Shown here in pieces: positions 8,130-16,991 of a DNA stretch of 64,000 nucleotides. The DNA is from SVFI01 sp045643145 (lineage in GTDB: Bacteria > Bacillota > Clostridia > Lachnospirales > Lachnospiraceae): positions 11,292-75,291 of the forward strand of contig JAZUKG010000203.1 in assembly GCA_045643145.1 (NCBI GenBank), given 5' to 3'. Position 1 is the first letter of the stretch; every line of letters starts with the position of its first letter. The notes beneath the pieces were generated by a model, which worked only from the letters and a program-made list of their open reading frames with translations, ran no database searches and was not told the origin of the DNA. The translations under genes and the position numbers were made by a program.

Positions 8130-9521
8130 CTATTCATTTCGGATTGCGGCCAGTGGACTTAAACGCATCGCTCGAAGCGACGGGAAAAATCCTGCAATCA
8201 TACCCACAAGCACTGCAAATCCCAATGCCAAGACAGCAAGCCAAGCCGGAATATAAGACAATCCTGCTGCCATATTCATTCCTAAATCTATCTTTTTGAG
8301 CACCGTGTTGATGGCAAAGGATATACCAAAGCTTAATACAATTCCGACAATTCCTCCGATAAATCCGATGTATCCGGCCTCCATCAAAAACATTCCCTGA
8401 ATGTTTTTCATATCACATCCGAGCACCTTCATAATACCGATTTCTTTGGTTCTTTCATAAATCGACATCATCATCGTATTGGCAATACCGATTGCCGCTA
8501 CAAACAAAGATACCGCTCCGATTCCGCCAAGTGCCAGCTGAATATATCGATATTGTCCCTGCATGGACTGAACCCATTCTGCATTGGAGTTGGCCTGATA
8601 GCCGAGCTGATTGATCTCACTTTGCACGCTCTTTACATTATCAATCCCATCTACATTTACCATGATTGTTGTATAGTAAATATCTTTGAATGGTTTTCCG
8701 GAGGCAGAGGTCGGCTGACCCGGTATCGCTTCATTTTTGTATTCTTTTTTCAGGATATTTTTCAGTACATCCAAATCACAATAAATATTATTGGAATTGC
8801 TGTTATAATCCTCAACGCCGCCTTCTATTACGCCGGCTGTATCTACCAGATATTTCTTTGGCATCTGTGGTGGTTGGCCGTTCTCATCCACACCGCCCCA
8901 TTGAAACTGATAATACCTATCCATATTGAAAATATATGTCACCGGATCATTAAAATAATCGATATCCGGTACAGTACCGTTCCACCAATATCCATCTGAA
9001 GTTTTCTCATTATAAAAGTCAGTGATTACCATATTTCCGTAGATTACGGAAAGGCCTGCTCCATTTTCATCAAAGTATCCGCCCTGTCCAAAGGACAGTT
9101 TCAGGGAATCCAAATCCTCATAACGAATTCCCTTGATATTTCCATAGGTCTGATATCCCTTACAGGTAATCATGGCTTCCGTTTCCAAAAGCGGATATAC
9201 ACCTTTGACATGCTCTATCGAACGAATGCTGTTAATCAGATCATCATCCAGATGCCCGCTTCCTGTCGCCGGCCCCAGAGTCTGCTCATCTTCACCCATT
9301 CCCATATATCCATAGGCGCCCTGTTCGGTTACCATGACGGTGGTAATTCCTCCGTACTGCTCCATTTCAGCCATGGAAGCTCGGGAAAGACCCAATCCCA
9401 GGGAAATCATAACCACAATCGAAGCGGTACCTATCACAACACCCAGTACGGTCAAAAAGGTTCTGACTTTTCTTTTCCACAGGTTACTGCTGCTCATTTT
9501 GAGCATATCAAGAAATTTCAT
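8130..9521 (-). CDS. MacB/FtsX-type ABC transporter permease
   Basis: 463 residues from the ATG at 9521 (MKFLDMLKMSSSNLWKRKVR), preceded by AAGGAGAGG; it overlaps the end of the upstream gene by 14 bp. Domain order is typical: cytoplasmic N-terminal helix, first membrane span (RTFLTVLGVVIGTASIVVMISLG), a large extracytoplasmic MacB_PCD domain (about residues 50-330), then the FtsX domain with three spans (IGAVSLFVAAIGIANTMMMS..., GYIGFIGGIVGIVLSFGIS, WLAVLALGFAVLVGMIAGFFPS). The motif YERTKEIGIMKVLG after the second span is the MacB coupling region, and the tail SLRAMRLSPLAAIRNE is family-typical. Partner ATPase and the CARDB-like protein lie directly upstream. These systems move peptides or lipids or transmit envelope stress rather than import nutrients. 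Confidence 0.92.
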   Translation of the reverse strand: MKFLDMLKMSSSNLWKRKVRTFLTVLGVVIGTASIVVMISLGLGLSRASMAEMEQYGGITTVMVTEQGAYGYMGMGEDEQTLGPATGSGHLDDDLINSIRSIEHVKGVYPLLETEAMITCKGYQTYGNIKGIRYEDLDSLKLSFGQGGYFDENGAGLSVIYGNMVITDFYNEKTSDGYWWNGTVPDIDYFNDPVTYIFNMDRYYQFQWGGVDENGQPPQMPKKYLVDTAGVIEGGVEDYNSNSNNIYCDLDVLKNILKKEYKNEAIPGQPTSASGKPFKDIYYTTIMVNVDGIDNVKSVQSEINQLGYQANSNAEWVQSMQGQYRYIQLALGGIGAVSLFVAAIGIANTMMMSIYERTKEIGIMKVLGCDMKNIQGMFLMEAGYIGFIGGIVGIVLSFGISFAINTVLKKIDLGMNMAAGLSYIPAWLAVLALGFAVLVGMIAGFFPSLRAMRLSPLAAIRNE

Positions 9522-11382
9522 CTGTATCGTCCTCTCCTTCAAGCTCACTTAACAGATTCTGATTTTCCTTTTCTTCCTTTTTCAATTTGATTCTTTTACG
9601 AATCAGTATGAAAGCAACAATTATAATAATGATAACGACTAAAACAATTCCGATTACAATATATTTGGTTTTAGAGCCGCCTTCTTCGTATTCAAACTCA
9701 GAATAGTCATCACCAAAATCATCCATATATTCATCCGAAAATTCGTTCATACCTTCGCCCATGCCTTCTTCCATAGCTGAGCCCATGATATTTAACGCAA
9801 TTTCCTTTTCAAAGCTCTTTTCATTTCCGGCTTCATCTTCATAGGTAATAATTGCCTTTACATCGCCTTCACCCTCAGTAGCCTTTTCACCGGTAATCAT
9901 CGCATCCACATTTGAAGTTGCTCCCGGTTCAATTTTACCCAGGAAGGTCTCGCCGCCGCTTACATATTCTTCGCTGAAATGAACCTTTACATTATGCATG
10001 GTAATTTTACCTACATTATAAATACTGAACATAACGTTAGCTTCATTTTTTACCTGAATATCTGCAGGCATAATTTCAGGCTTGCCGATTTCAAATCTGG
10101 CATCCTGATGAACCGGAATCGAGATATCTGCACTGGAAGTATAAGATGTATAGCTTTCATCCTCATATTCCATATTCACATCAATCTGATACGGTTTTTG
10201 TGCCAGGTCGTTTTTCGCTGTCAGTTCAATCGTCAAATCTGTCTCTGCGCCTTTACCGATGGAACTAATATAAGAAGAATTAGAACCGGTTGTTGGCAAA
10301 AATACAGCATAATTGCTGTCTGATTCGAGCCCTTCTGAAGGAGCCTGGATTGTCACAAGCATATTGGATACTGCAGTTCTTTGAGATGTATTTTTCAGAT
10401 GTAACGAAAGCTTGAATGTATCTCCTGCATGAACCTCGGCCGGTTCTGTTGTAAACCCTGTTACAATCACTCTCGGAGTCGAGGTAGCGCCGCCGTCAGT
10501 TTCAATATTTCCGCTTCCTGCAGCACCTTTTACCTTTACATAGGTAGTCAATGTCGCATTTTCTGTTTCTGTACCATTAAAATACAGAACATTGAACTGG
10601 AGCTTGTAATATCCGCTCATCGCGTCATCTCTGGTTCTAAAGGTCCAGGTAAGCTCCCTTCTTCTGTCCATATCATTCTGACCGTTTCCTTTTCCCGGCA
10701 GGTCAACAATGGTCTGAGTATAACCGCTGGTTTCAATAACAAAAGGCCATTCATTTACGGTATTGGAAATAACCGGAGTTACGGTTACCTGACTTAAGTT
10801 GGTCGCACTCATATTTACAATAGGAAGTACGATATCAACCAGCTGACCATGAGTCGCATTCGGTGTCATCCAGTTTCCGCCTACCATAATAAAATCACTG
10901 GTAGAACTCGGAGCTGTTGATTCCTCCGGACTTAAATCAGCGCTTTTCTTTTCTACAATCGCATCAATGGCTGCTTTTGCTTTTTCCACGCACTCATCAA
11001 TACCGTCCTTGGTAGCCATTCCGCCTTTGATGATCAGGTTTCCTTTTTCATCTCTTAATACATTTCCGGCTTCATCTCTTTGTTTGATACCGATTTTATC
11101 CATGTATTCATTGGCAAGTTTGTCAATATTCTTTTGTGTCTCTGCATCCATACCTACCTTGGCAAGCTCGGCATAATCATAGATTTCCCTACGACCAACA
11201 CGTTTTGCAGACTGCATATCCAGATTGGTGTTTCCATTTGTTGTCTGATTATTTGTATTCTGACTACTCGGACTAGGCGATGGCGAAGTAGCTGATACCT
11301 GTACCGGCAAGCTAATAAGTGCCAGACTCAGCAGCGCTGCCCTGATTATATTTTGAACTTTAAATCCGTTTCCCTTTTTCAT
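9508..11382 (-). CDS. Secreted, membrane-anchored CARDB-like protein of the ABC unit
   Basis: 624 residues. N-terminal signal peptide (IIRAALLSLALISLPVQVSA), a Ser/Pro/Asn/Thr-rich stretch, a helical Lys/Glu-rich segment (about 60-150), then beta-sandwich domains of the COG1361/CARDB type: one around TPNATHGQLVDIVLPIVNMSATNLSQVTVTP, a second around VHAGDTFKLSLHLKNTSQRTA, a third around MPADIQVKNEANVMFSIYNVGKI. A single membrane span (VIGIVLVVIIIIIVAFILI) near 574-596 precedes a charged cytoplasmic tail. It sits between the ATPase (6-bp gap) and the permease (14-bp overlap), so it is probably an outer partner that takes the place of the MacA-like adaptor. This role is inferred. Confidence 0.75.
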   Translation of the reverse strand: MKKGNGFKVQNIIRAALLSLALISLPVQVSATSPSPSPSSQNTNNQTTNGNTNLDMQSAKRVGRREIYDYAELAKVGMDAETQKNIDKLANEYMDKIGIKQRDEAGNVLRDEKGNLIIKGGMATKDGIDECVEKAKAAIDAIVEKKSADLSPEESTAPSSTSDFIMVGGNWMTPNATHGQLVDIVLPIVNMSATNLSQVTVTPVISNTVNEWPFVIETSGYTQTIVDLPGKGNGQNDMDRRRELTWTFRTRDDAMSGYYKLQFNVLYFNGTETENATLTTYVKVKGAAGSGNIETDGGATSTPRVIVTGFTTEPAEVHAGDTFKLSLHLKNTSQRTAVSNMLVTIQAPSEGLESDSNYAVFLPTTGSNSSYISSIGKGAETDLTIELTAKNDLAQKPYQIDVNMEYEDESYTSYTSSADISIPVHQDARFEIGKPEIMPADIQVKNEANVMFSIYNVGKITMHNVKVHFSEEYVSGGETFLGKIEPGATSNVDAMITGEKATEGEGDVKAIITYEDEAGNEKSFEKEIALNIMGSAMEEGMGEGMNEFSDEYMDDFGDDYSEFEYEEGGSKTKYIVIGIVLVVIIIIIVAFILIRKRIKLKKEEKENQNLLSELEGEDDTDEIS

Positions 11383-11388
11383 ACCTTA

Positions 11389-12120
11389 TTACACTTCCTT
11401 ATTTATTTCTTCATCCGTCAAATTTCCGGCTTCTATACTAATGATTTTTCCGTCTGAAATACGGAAAATACGATCTGCATACTGCGCTAAATGATCATCA
11501 TGCGTAACCATAACCAGCGTCTGGTTCTTTTTACGTATAATCTGCTTGATCAGCTTCATGACTTCCTTTGAGGTTTTTGAATCCAGATTTCCGGTCGGTT
11601 CATCCGCAAAAATAATTTCCGGACTTACTACCAAAGCTCTCGCGATACCTACTCTTTGCTGCTGACCACCTGACATCTGCGTCGGTTTGTGCTTTTTATG
11701 TTTAGAAAGACCTACAAAGTCCAGCATTTCATCGGAAAGCTTTAGTCTTTTTGCTTTGTCCATCCCCTGAAAGGTGAGTGGCAATGCTACATTTTCTATT
11801 GCACTTAATGACGGAAGCAGGTTAAAGGACTGAAAAATAAATCCGATATGCTCACGTCTGAATTTAACAAGCTGATTCTCGCTTTTCTTTTCCATATGCT
11901 CACCGGCAATCACAATTTCACCCTTTGTAGGCTTCTCTAAACCTGCCAACATATTTAATAAGGTAGATTTACCTGAACCTGAGGTTCCGACTATCGCACA
12001 GAACTCTCCTTTATATATAGAAAAATCTACACCATTCAAAGCACGAACCTTGTTATCACCAACTCGATATATTTTATATAAATCTTTTACACTGATAACC
12101 TGTTTTCTGTTCTCTTCCAT
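11389..12120 (-). CDS. MacB/LolD-type ABC transporter ATP-binding protein
   Basis: 243 residues from the ATG at 12120, chosen because GGAGA lies 6 bases upstream; a GTG five codons earlier would overlap that site. All ATPase motifs are present: Walker A GTSGSGKS (45-52), Q-loop FQSFNLL, signature MSGGQQQRVGIARAL, Walker B IIFADEPTGNLDS, and the H-loop VTHD. The EPTGNLD segment marks the MacB/LolD/FtsE branch, which pairs with FtsX-fold permeases such as the one encoded two genes downstream. It acts at the inner face of the membrane and is the first gene of the three-gene unit. Confidence 0.95.
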   Translation of the reverse strand: MEENRKQVISVKDLYKIYRVGDNKVRALNGVDFSIYKGEFCAIVGTSGSGKSTLLNMLAGLEKPTKGEIVIAGEHMEKKSENQLVKFRREHIGFIFQSFNLLPSLSAIENVALPLTFQGMDKAKRLKLSDEMLDFVGLSKHKKHKPTQMSGGQQQRVGIARALVVSPEIIFADEPTGNLDSKTSKEVMKLIKQIIRKKNQTLVMVTHDDHLAQYADRIFRISDGKIISIEAGNLTDEEINKEV

Positions 12121-12631
12121 GTTCTTCTCCAACACGTTTGCCTAAAATCTTTTCCATTTTACCACATTGTTTCTATATAAAAAAGAAAGAGATAAAATTA
12201 CTGATATAATTTTTTACCAGCCAATTTCAGCTCTTTATCATCCATGTTTTGGACGCTTTTTCAGCGTTTTGGTTTACATAAAGCAAACCTTACTTATATC
12301 GTTTTGCAAGTCTTCTTGCAAATTCCTCGCAAATGCGTCTTAAGACAATCTTAAGAAGAAATCCCCACTTTCCACAGAGTTATCCACATTTTGCGGATAT
12401 TTCACAGAAATGAAAAATGCGAGTAAAATTGCAAAATATTCAGAAATGCAAAGAAAAAAAGCCCTGTTGCAAGGCTTTATTTCCGTTATATTTCATACGT
12501 TATTTTATCGTTATGTTACCTCATTGACCGATTTGTTTCCATTTTTTTGCTTATTTTTCGCTGTTTTTAGAATCTTCCTTGTTATGTAACATATGTTATT
12601 TATGGTAAAATTTTTTGTTTTTCATTTTGCA
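12121..12631. other. Gene-free region with serial small hairpins and DnaA-box-like sites
   Basis: No coding potential seen. It holds four short inverted repeats in a row: ACGCT/AGCGT (12253-12267), GGTTT/AAACC (12271-12289), TTGCAAG/CTTGCAA (12304-12321), CTTAAGA/TCTTAAG (12338-12356). A TTTCCACAG / TTATCCACA pair follows at 12369-12388, then the helicase terminator at 12453-12480. The ABC promoter should be near 12130-12230 but no clear hexamers stand out. Confidence 0.5.
12453..12480 (-). terminator. Terminator of the helicase gene
   Basis: Minus strand AAGCCTTG - CAA - CAGGGCTT (8-bp stem, one G-T pair) followed by TTTTTTT. It lies about 155 bp past the stop of the helicase gene. Confidence 0.75.
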
Positions 12632-14977
12632 TCATGACTCATTTGACCAAAATTCGTCCAGCAAAGAATCAATTTGAGAAAGTGTGACACGATGAAAAGT
12701 TTTCCACTCTCTCGGGAAGAGATTCTGATAAGCTCGTTGCAAAAATCTTTCATCCAGCAAAGCCACGACTCCTCGATCCTCCATCGTTCGAATTACTCGA
12801 CCTCCGGCCTGAAGAACCTTGTTCATTCCCGGGAAACGATAGGCATAATCAAACCCATCCCGGCCGGTTTCATCAAAAAAGCTGCGAAGCAGCTCCTGCT
12901 CAGGATTAATCTGTGCCAGCCCGGTTCCTACTATAATAGAACCGATTAATGCTTCCCCCTTTAAGTCAATTCCTTCAGAAAAGATTCCGCCGAGCACACA
13001 AAAGCCGAGAATACTTCCGGAATCTGTATTTTCAGAAAAGATAGACAAAAACAGTTCTCGCTGGCTTTCATCCATATATTCCTGCTGACATACGATTTCC
13101 TGATCCTCTCTGTAAAAACTTCCCACATAACTCTCATAAATGCTCTCAAGCATCGAGTAGGACGGACAAAACACCATATAATTTCCGGATTTTGCACGTG
13201 TAATCTTGTCAATATAGGCCGCAATCTTTTGAAATTCCGATTCCGTACGTCTCGTATATTTACTGGTCACATCCATTCCGACCAGTAGCTTCATCTGAGA
13301 CGGAGAAAACGAAGAACTCGCATATACTTCAAAATCCTCTGCCATGCCGCCTAAAAGCTGCTTATAATACTGAATAGGAAGAAGCGTAGCAGAAAAAAGA
13401 ATGGTAGCTTTTCCCATTTCCATCTGTTCTTTTAATCTTTCACTCGGATCTACGCAAAGCTGTTTAATCAGAAATCTGCCATCCTCCTGATATCTTACAT
13501 AGGTGACGTAGTTTTCATCAATCTGCTCATTTACCTGCAAATATCTGGATACTTCAAAATAAAAGTCCAAGATATCCTGTCTGACGGGCGAATTGTCATG
13601 ATCCTCTAAAAAGCTGCTCATCGCACCATGCAGACGCGTCAGAGCTAAATCAAAGCTTCCTGCGCTGTCTAAAACTCTTAAATCCTCCGTTTCCTTTTTC
13701 AGTTCCAACAAGCACTTATTACATCTGTCTAAAAATTTTTCAAGCCCGGTATGATATTCACTGATGGTATGTTTCAGGGCTAAAAAATCCTCCTTGTAAA
13801 GCGTTGCGCTGTACATTTGACGCCCTCTTTCCACCAGATTGTGGGCTTCATCCACTAAAAACAGATAAGGACGTTTCACACCTTCTGCAAAAAAGCGCTT
13901 TAAATAGACATAAGGATCAAATAAATAGTTGTAATCACAAATAATAGCATCTGAAAAAAGACTCATATCCAGCGACATTTCAAAAGGACATACCATATGT
14001 TTGTTTGCATATTCTTCAATGGTTTGTCTGTCAAATTCATCCCGAGTAGTCAAAAGATCATACATCGCATCATTGATTCTGGAAAAATGGCCTTTGGCAT
14101 ACGGACAGTTCTCGGGATTACAGTCCATAGTTTCAGCCATACATATCTTCTCTTTGGCTGTAAGGGCTACACTTTTTATGTTTAGTCCTTTTTCTCTGAG
14201 CAAATTGATTGCATCCATCGGAGGCTTTCTGGTAATCGTTTTGGCTGTCAGATAAAAGATTTTATCCGCCTTTTCCTCTCCCATTGCCTTGATAGCCGGA
14301 AACAGTGTAGTAATTGTCTTGCCTACACCGGTAGGCGCCTCAATAAAAAGCTTCTTTTCGTGACATATCGTCTGATATACATATCCGGCCAGTTCCTTTT
14401 GTCCCATTCGATACTCATAAGGAAACTGCACCTTATGTATGCTTTCCTGTCTTTTCATTTTCCATTCGTATTCAAAATCAGACCATTTCTGATATTCATC
14501 CAAAACTTTCTGAAACCATTCCTCAAGCTCTTCAAAGAAATACTCTTCCTTAAAATACTTAATCTCAAGCGTATCCATGTTGCAGTAGGTCATCTGCACC
14601 TCAATTTGAGGAAGTTCCTCCTCGAGCGCTACGATATAGGCATAACATTTGGCCTGCGCTAAATGAACCGGATTGGCTTCTTTTAGCCTCTTTAGATCCT
14701 TGTAAGTACCTTTAATTTCATCAATACATACCCGATTCTTTTCATGAATCACACCATCTGCCCGTCCGTCTACGATAATACTGTAGCCTTCCAGATTTCT
14801 TACATATCTCAAGGGAACTTCGGCTTCATACTCAATTCCCATTTTCTTTTGAATCATGCGATGTATTTTTCCGCCTTCCAGCATCGCATTTTCACTAAAG
14901 GTTGCATGACGATTGTCAATGTCGCCTTCACGTAATATAAATTCTACTAAATTTCTCACAGAAATCTGTATCTCCAC
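12632..14977 (-). CDS. DinG/XPD-like Fe-S DNA helicase with N-terminal PD-(D/E)XK nuclease
   Basis: 781 residues from a GTG at 14977 with GGAGGG upstream. Residues 1-170 form a RecB/Cas4-type nuclease: His39, Asp74 (VDGRADGVI), Glu87-x-Lys89 (IDEIKG), and Gln108...Tyr112 are all in order, so it looks catalytically intact. Residues 190-780 are a superfamily 2 helicase of the Rad3/XPD/DinG group: Walker A APTGVGKT (214-221), DEAH at 376-379, motif VI near GGRVIRTMED. Four cysteines (279, 286, 291, 330) between motifs Ia and II fit a [4Fe-4S] cluster. It should unwind 5'-to-3' and cut DNA during repair. It appears as a single-gene unit. Confidence 0.9.
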   Translation of the reverse strand: MEIQISVRNLVEFILREGDIDNRHATFSENAMLEGGKIHRMIQKKMGIEYEAEVPLRYVRNLEGYSIIVDGRADGVIHEKNRVCIDEIKGTYKDLKRLKEANPVHLAQAKCYAYIVALEEELPQIEVQMTYCNMDTLEIKYFKEEYFFEELEEWFQKVLDEYQKWSDFEYEWKMKRQESIHKVQFPYEYRMGQKELAGYVYQTICHEKKLFIEAPTGVGKTITTLFPAIKAMGEEKADKIFYLTAKTITRKPPMDAINLLREKGLNIKSVALTAKEKICMAETMDCNPENCPYAKGHFSRINDAMYDLLTTRDEFDRQTIEEYANKHMVCPFEMSLDMSLFSDAIICDYNYLFDPYVYLKRFFAEGVKRPYLFLVDEAHNLVERGRQMYSATLYKEDFLALKHTISEYHTGLEKFLDRCNKCLLELKKETEDLRVLDSAGSFDLALTRLHGAMSSFLEDHDNSPVRQDILDFYFEVSRYLQVNEQIDENYVTYVRYQEDGRFLIKQLCVDPSERLKEQMEMGKATILFSATLLPIQYYKQLLGGMAEDFEVYASSSFSPSQMKLLVGMDVTSKYTRRTESEFQKIAAYIDKITRAKSGNYMVFCPSYSMLESIYESYVGSFYREDQEIVCQQEYMDESQRELFLSIFSENTDSGSILGFCVLGGIFSEGIDLKGEALIGSIIVGTGLAQINPEQELLRSFFDETGRDGFDYAYRFPGMNKVLQAGGRVIRTMEDRGVVALLDERFLQRAYQNLFPREWKTFHRVTLSQIDSLLDEFWSNES

Positions 14978-15008
14978 CGGGTTCCCTCCTTTCTTTTCAA
15001 AATTTGCA

Positions 15009-15054
15009 CAAAAAAAGATCTGACAAGAATAGTTTAGCCCATTCCTATCAGACC
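15009..15054 (-). terminator. Terminator of the HPr-like gene
   Basis: Minus strand GGTCTGATAGGAAT paired with ATTCTTGTCAGATC (14 pairs including G-T pairs), loop GGGCTAAACT, followed by TTTTTTTG. Confidence 0.85.
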
Positions 15055-15095
15055 GTCAAACACTCAGCGTTTCTTTTGTGTCGTTCTGTTTCGAA

Positions 15096-15323
15096 TTAAC
15101 AAGCCATTGCGAACTTTCCTAAAAATCTTTCGAAATCAGGATCAAAACCATGGCATGTAACTGTTAATTCTTTTCTAAAATCAAGTCCTAAAACTCCAAG
15201 AATTGATTTTGCATCTACAACATAACGGTTGTAAGAAATATCAATATCAAAGTTACACTGAGTAGCTCTTCTGACAAATTCATTTACTTCATCAAATCTT
15301 AAATAGATCTTTTTCTGTGTCAT
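15096..15323 (-). CDS. HPr-like protein without the phospho-accepting histidine
   Basis: 75 residues from the ATG at 15323 (MTQKKIYLRF), with AAAGGTGG upstream; an in-frame start nine codons earlier is less likely. The fold pattern is that of HPr/Crh. The active-site loop, normally H-A-R-P-A-T, reads F-V-R-R-A-T (residues 16-21), so the His15 phosphorylated by PTS Enzyme I is a Phe. The regulatory Ser46 segment is kept as KSILGVLGL (Ser40 here), the site used by HPr kinase. This resembles Crh, which lacks His15 and works only in catabolite control. It has its own promoter and terminator. A role in sugar transport is therefore unlikely; a CcpA-linked or purely structural role is inferred. Confidence 0.8.
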   Translation of the reverse strand: MTQKKIYLRFDEVNEFVRRATQCNFDIDISYNRYVVDAKSILGVLGLDFRKELTVTCHGFDPDFERFLGKFAMAC

Positions 15324-15398
15324 AGCAATACCACCTTTCATTACAGGCAAAATTTATTACATTACTAACACCAATACATTGTTCCCACCGATTTGAAA

Positions 15399-15426
15399 AT
15401 TATACCTTATTTTATTCATTTGTAAA
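15399..15426 (-). promoter_or_regulatory. Promoter of the HPr-like gene
   Basis: Minus-strand -35 TTTACA (15426-15421), 16-bp spacer, -10 TATAAT (15404-15399); the start codon is about 70 bp downstream. Confidence 0.7.
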
Positions 15427-15632
15427 GGCTTTGGTTACTAAAGTGCACGAACACGGAGAATTTCTTAAGGGCATTTTGCACATATTACTATATATTTTTT
15501 TGTGCATATTCATCAGATTATCTATATTTTGTGTCTAAATCGTTATCGAATACCAATTCTTGTCTTTTTTTTGCCTAAAGTATCTAAATAGAACCTGAAA
15601 ATCTTTGGATGCCTTTACAAAAATAAGAAAAA

Positions 15633-16979
15633 CTAGTATCTGTTTGAGCGTCTCCAGATTTTTTTCTCCTCAGCAGCTTTAATCAGCTCGTCTCTAAAGT
15701 CCGGATGTGCGATCGAAATCAGAGCCTCTGCTCTCTCCCAGGTGGAACGTCCTTCCAGGTTGATGACGCCATACTCTGTAGCCAGAAAATAGACCTGACT
15801 TCTCGGCGAGGTGACGATATCTCCGTCAAATTCCGGTTTGATACGCGAATGCGGATTTCCATACCTGTCAATATGTACGGAACTCATACAGATAAAAGCT
15901 TTACCTCCTCTGGATGCAGATGCTCCGGCCAAAAAGTCGAGCTGGCCGCCGGTACCGCTAATCTGTCTCTTTCCGGCACTTTCTGCGGCTACCTGCCCAT
16001 ATAAATCCACAGCCACACAGCTGTTAATCGATACCATATTATCAATTTGTGAGATGACACCCGGTCTGTTTACGTATTCAACCGGGAACGCTGCCACTCC
16101 CGGATTATCATCGAGCCATTCATACAGCTTGTTTGAACCTACCGCACAGCCAAATACGCCTTTGCCTCTATGCAGAGTTTTACATCGGTTGGTCAGTTTC
16201 CCTGCCAGATACATGGATAAATATGCATCCGAGCAAAGCTCCGTATGCATACCCAAATCCTTTAAGTCTGAGTGGGCTATAATTTCGCCAAGTGCATTTG
16301 GCATGCTGCCGATACCCAGCTGGAGCGTGGCCCCGTCAACGATATACGGCAGAATAAGCTGCGCAATCTTTTTATCCACTTCCTTGGGCTCCGTAAATGG
16401 TACCTCCTCAAACTGAGGATGGTTTCCTTCTACGATAAAATCGACTTCTGAAATATGAATGCACTCATCATATCCGCCATGAATCTTGGGCATGTTTTCA
16501 TTTACTTCTACAATCACAATATCTGCCATACGGGCAATGGGTCCTGCTACGCCGGTATTTACCGAGAAATTGAAAAACCCATGCTTGTCCATAGGAGCCA
16601 CGCTGACCATAACTACATTGACATCCAAAAAATACTCGTAGTAAGCAGCATTGTTGTGAAATACCATGGGAATATAATAGCAAAGCCCTCTGTCACAAAG
16701 CGTACGCTCATAGGCCGAACAGTGCCAGCTATGATACACAAAATGCTCCTGCGATTCATCGCACTCGGCTACATGAATCGGTCCGGACAACAGATTCCCA
16801 CGCACCTTTACATCCCATAGTTCATCCTTTCGCTTTGCCAGCGCCTCATCGAGTAATACCGGCTTTCCCAGAGAACTGGTATAATCCACCCAGTCTCCGC
16901 TTTTTACCACGCTTACCGCATCCTCAGCGCTGCGAAGTTTTTGCTGATACTCTTTAGAAAAATCTAAAATCAAAGCCAT
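15633..16979 (-). CDS. CoA-transferase of the butyryl-CoA / 4-hydroxybutyrate:acetate type
   Basis: 448 residues, the length of the acetyl-CoA hydrolase/transferase (class I, Cat/But) family. Conserved features include SVAPMDKHGFFNF, VEVNENMP, LQLGIGSMPNALG, the segment LGMHTELCSDAY whose Glu247 is the expected covalent CoA-thioester residue, GTGGQLDF, and the family-typical C-terminus LISIAHPDFRDELIKAAEE...WRRSNR. The C-terminus in particular resembles butyryl-CoA:acetate CoA-transferases of Roseburia-like bacteria, but the N-terminal third is diverged (YTSSLGKP), so another acyl-CoA (4-hydroxybutyryl or propionyl) is possible. It exchanges CoA between acyl-CoA and acetate in the cytoplasm. 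It follows the HAD-CPBP gene by 12 bp, probably in one transcript. Confidence 0.85.
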   Translation of the reverse strand: MALILDFSKEYQQKLRSAEDAVSVVKSGDWVDYTSSLGKPVLLDEALAKRKDELWDVKVRGNLLSGPIHVAECDESQEHFVYHSWHCSAYERTLCDRGLCYYIPMVFHNNAAYYEYFLDVNVVMVSVAPMDKHGFFNFSVNTGVAGPIARMADIVIVEVNENMPKIHGGYDECIHISEVDFIVEGNHPQFEEVPFTEPKEVDKKIAQLILPYIVDGATLQLGIGSMPNALGEIIAHSDLKDLGMHTELCSDAYLSMYLAGKLTNRCKTLHRGKGVFGCAVGSNKLYEWLDDNPGVAAFPVEYVNRPGVISQIDNMVSINSCVAVDLYGQVAAESAGKRQISGTGGQLDFLAGASASRGGKAFICMSSVHIDRYGNPHSRIKPEFDGDIVTSPRSQVYFLATEYGVINLEGRSTWERAEALISIAHPDFRDELIKAAEEKKIWRRSNRY

Positions 16980-16991
16980 ACCCCCTTAGCT

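Noticed and set aside
8130..9548. Longer start of the ABC permease at 9548
   Set aside because: The extra codons overlap the ribosome site; the ATG at 9521 has AAGGAGAGG at good distance and gives the usual family N-terminus.
12369..12388. Replication origin
   Set aside because: Only one perfect DnaA box and one degenerate box, with no AT-rich unwinding element next to dnaA/dnaN or gyrase genes; kept only as a DnaA-site observation.
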